DNA of 6,250 nucleotides from Burkholderiales bacterium RIFCSPHIGHO2_12_FULL_61_11 (GTDB lineage: Bacteria; Pseudomonadota; Gammaproteobacteria; Burkholderiales; Burkholderiaceae_C): positions 8,966-15,215 of the forward strand of contig MERZ01000082.1 of the NCBI GenBank assembly GCA_001770785.1, read 5' to 3'. The first letter of the stretch is position 1. Each line of letters begins with the position of its first letter. Made by a program: the position numbers and the translations under genes. Below are positions 5,287 through 6,250 of the stretch, one piece after another. The notes under the pieces are model-generated. The model saw only the letters and a program-made list of their open reading frames with translations. It was not told the DNA's origin and did no database searches.

Positions 5287-5790
5287 TCAGGCTGCAGCCC
5301 CCATCGAAGGCATGCGCAGCAGCAGAGGCACCGACGGCACCGTCAGGGTATCGACAACTTCATTTTCGATCCCGCCACGAATCGCCTTGGCCAGCCCGTC
5401 CAGCTGGCTTGCGCAAGCCTCCACCAGGTCATCCAGCGAGATGATGCCAACCAGCCGTTGCTCGGCATTGACAACCAGCAGGCGGCGCACACGGTTGTCC
5501 TGCATCACTGCGATGGCGCCGGGCACGTCGTCGTCTTCGGACACACTGGCAACCTGGCGGCTTGTCAGCGCGCCGATTTCGCGGCTGATGCCGTCAACAC
5601 CTTCAGCCAGTGCGTCGATGACCAGGTCGCGGTCAGTCACAATGCCGCTCACACGCAGACCTTCCGGCGTCTGGGTGGTGACGACCAGTGCTCCGACGTG
5701 ATGCTCGCGCATCAGGGCCGCGGCTTGAATCGGCGTGCTGGCGCTATCAATCGTGGCAACGCGGCGCTTGCAAATGGAACCTATTTTCAT
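5287..5790 (-). CDS. Two-CBS-domain protein
   Basis: A 167-residue cytoplasmic protein built almost entirely of a CBS pair (Bateman module), which in this family binds adenine nucleotides or related ligands. CBS1 covers about residues 8-65 (TPIQAAALMREHHVGALVV, then GIVTDRDLV at 49-57). CBS2 covers about 73-128 (DDVPGAIAVMQDNRVRRLLVV, then GIISLDDLV at 115-123). The C-terminal tail (about 129-167) ends in VPSVPLLLRMPSMGAAA and has no known domain. No catalytic domain is attached, so a sensor or regulatory role is likely, with an unknown partner. The ATG at 5788-5790 has AGGAG with 6-nt spacing. The frame is open for 36 codons upstream but that extension has no CBS similarity. It sits between lon and the HPF-CSD gene, with about 200 nt of non-coding DNA on each side. 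Confidence 0.9.
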   Translation of the reverse strand: MKIGSICKRRVATIDSASTPIQAAALMREHHVGALVVTTQTPEGLRVSGIVTDRDLVIDALAEGVDGISREIGALTSRQVASVSEDDDVPGAIAVMQDNRVRRLLVVNAEQRLVGIISLDDLVEACASQLDGLAKAIRGGIENEVVDTLTVPSVPLLLRMPSMGAAA

Positions 5791-5796
5791 GCTTTT

Positions 5797-5801
5797 CTCC
5801 T
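5797..5801 (-). promoter_or_regulatory. Shine-Dalgarno of the CBS-domain gene
   Basis: AGGAG on the minus strand lies 6 nt before the ATG at 5790-5788 and selects this start over upstream in-frame codons. Confidence 0.8.
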
Positions 5802-5896
5802 TGAATAAGAAAGGACAGAACAAGCCCGAAACCTGCTTAGGCGGTATAGCCAGACTGCTGCCGAGCCAGTCTCCCAAACAGTAGCGGGTCAATAGC

Positions 5897-5938
5897 ATTT
5901 GAACTCGCCCGAACTGACAGTTGATTGAGCCACGTCAA
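5897..5938 (-). promoter_or_regulatory. Putative FNR/Anr-type class II promoter of the CBS-domain gene
   Basis: On the minus strand, TTGA-CGTGGC-TCAA (5938-5925) has both half-sites of the FNR/Anr core intact. After 22 nt comes TCAAAT (5902-5897), matching TATAAT at four of six positions but lacking A2. The dyad-to--10 spacing is 32 nt, identical to the arrangement upstream of the HPF-CSD gene. The implied 5' leader would be about 100 nt. The -10 is weak; the dyad itself is the better-supported part. Confidence 0.45.
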
Positions 5939-5945
5939 CGCCATG

Positions 5946-5969
5946 AAAAATAAGGACAGGCGGGCCTGT
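5946..5969 (-). terminator. Likely rho-independent terminator of lon
   Basis: Read on the minus strand about 45 nt after the lon stop codon, ACAGG-CCCG-CCTGT (5969-5956) forms a short GC-rich hairpin followed by CCTTATTTTTC, a U-rich tract. The stem is only 5 bp, so strength is uncertain. It would separate lon transcription from the CBS gene downstream. Confidence 0.55.
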
Positions 5970-6014
5970 TCAGGCAAGGCTACCCGGGCAGTGCGGCCAA
6001 ATGTGGCGCCCTGC

Positions 6015-6250
6015 TCAAACCAGCACGAACCCGGCACCCGACGTGGCCGCATCGCCCAGCGCCGCGCGAATGGCGTCATCAACATGGTCGAGCCAGACAA
6101 ACGTCAGAGCCTGACGCGTTGCATCGGGCACGTCACGCAGGTCCTTTTCGTTGCGCCGCGGCAGTAGCACGGTACGGACACCAGCACGCTGCGCGGCCAG
6201 CACCTTTTCCTTGATCCCCCCCACCGGCAACACCAGGCCACGCAGGCTGA
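6015..6250 (-). CDS. lon: Lon protease, C-terminal end (partial)
   Basis: The last 78 codons of an ATP-dependent serine protease (endopeptidase La) that degrades misfolded and regulatory proteins; the rest lies beyond the right edge. The visible part contains [23 protein letters not shown], typical of the Lon proteolytic domain. The first Lys of GGIKEK corresponds to the catalytic dyad lysine (K722 in E. coli Lon); the catalytic serine lies outside the window. It continues with the conserved [16 protein letters not shown] motif and ends normally, about 64 residues after that lysine against 62 in E. coli, so the C-terminus looks intact. A hairpin terminator follows. Whether it is the housekeeping Lon or a second paralogue cannot be told from this fragment. 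Confidence 0.93.
   Translation of the reverse strand, partial: SLRGLVLPVGGIKEKVLAAQRAGVRTVLLPRRNEKDLRDVPDATRQALTFVWLDHVDDAIRAALGDAATSGAGFVLV

Overview
The window reads as a chromosomal stretch of a betaproteobacterium, most likely order Burkholderiales and family Comamonadaceae (Polaromonas/Rhodoferax-like). This rests on the DUF3305/DUF3306/ferredoxin accessory set of formate dehydrogenase loci, the style of the Mrp/ApbC and Lon proteins, the tryptophan/tyrosine-rich exported protein and the moderately high GC. The assignment comes from recognising families, not from a database search. All genes but one lie on the minus strand.

Layout. (1) 1-1492, minus: the 3' part of a putative formate-dehydrogenase accessory operon, read DUF3305 -> DUF3306 -> 4Fe-4S ferredoxin-like protein. 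All junctions overlap, and the last gene runs off the left edge. (2) 1742-2518, plus: a secreted, aromatic-rich protein of unknown function, divergent from the operon and preceded by a strong Shine-Dalgarno. (3) 2618-3709, minus: apbC (mrp), an Fe-S cluster carrier ATPase, convergent with the previous gene across a hairpin-rich gap of about 100 nt. (4) 3710-4350: non-coding, holding short palindromic dispersed repeats, including a perfect 20-bp-arm hairpin. (5) 4351-4517, minus: the frameshifted C-terminal remnant of a surface-antigen-type protein. (6) 4537-6250, minus: three co-oriented, separately spaced stress genes. These are lon (3' end only), a two-CBS-domain protein, and a ribosome-hibernation-type HPF/RaiA domain fused to a cold-shock domain.

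How the genes fit together. The left operon should help insert cofactors into, or mature, a formate dehydrogenase, and ApbC would also serve Fe-S enzymes. On the right, Lon, the CBS protein and the HPF-CSD fusion suit low-energy or low-oxygen survival. Both the CBS gene and the HPF-CSD gene have an FNR/Anr-like dyad (TTGA-N6-TCAA, or TCAT in one case) upstream. In each case its centre lies exactly 32 nt from the centre of a plausible -10 hexamer, the geometry of a class II FNR promoter. This shared regulatory layout is the most interesting inference in the window. I saw no clearly new defence, CRISPR or mobile-element system.
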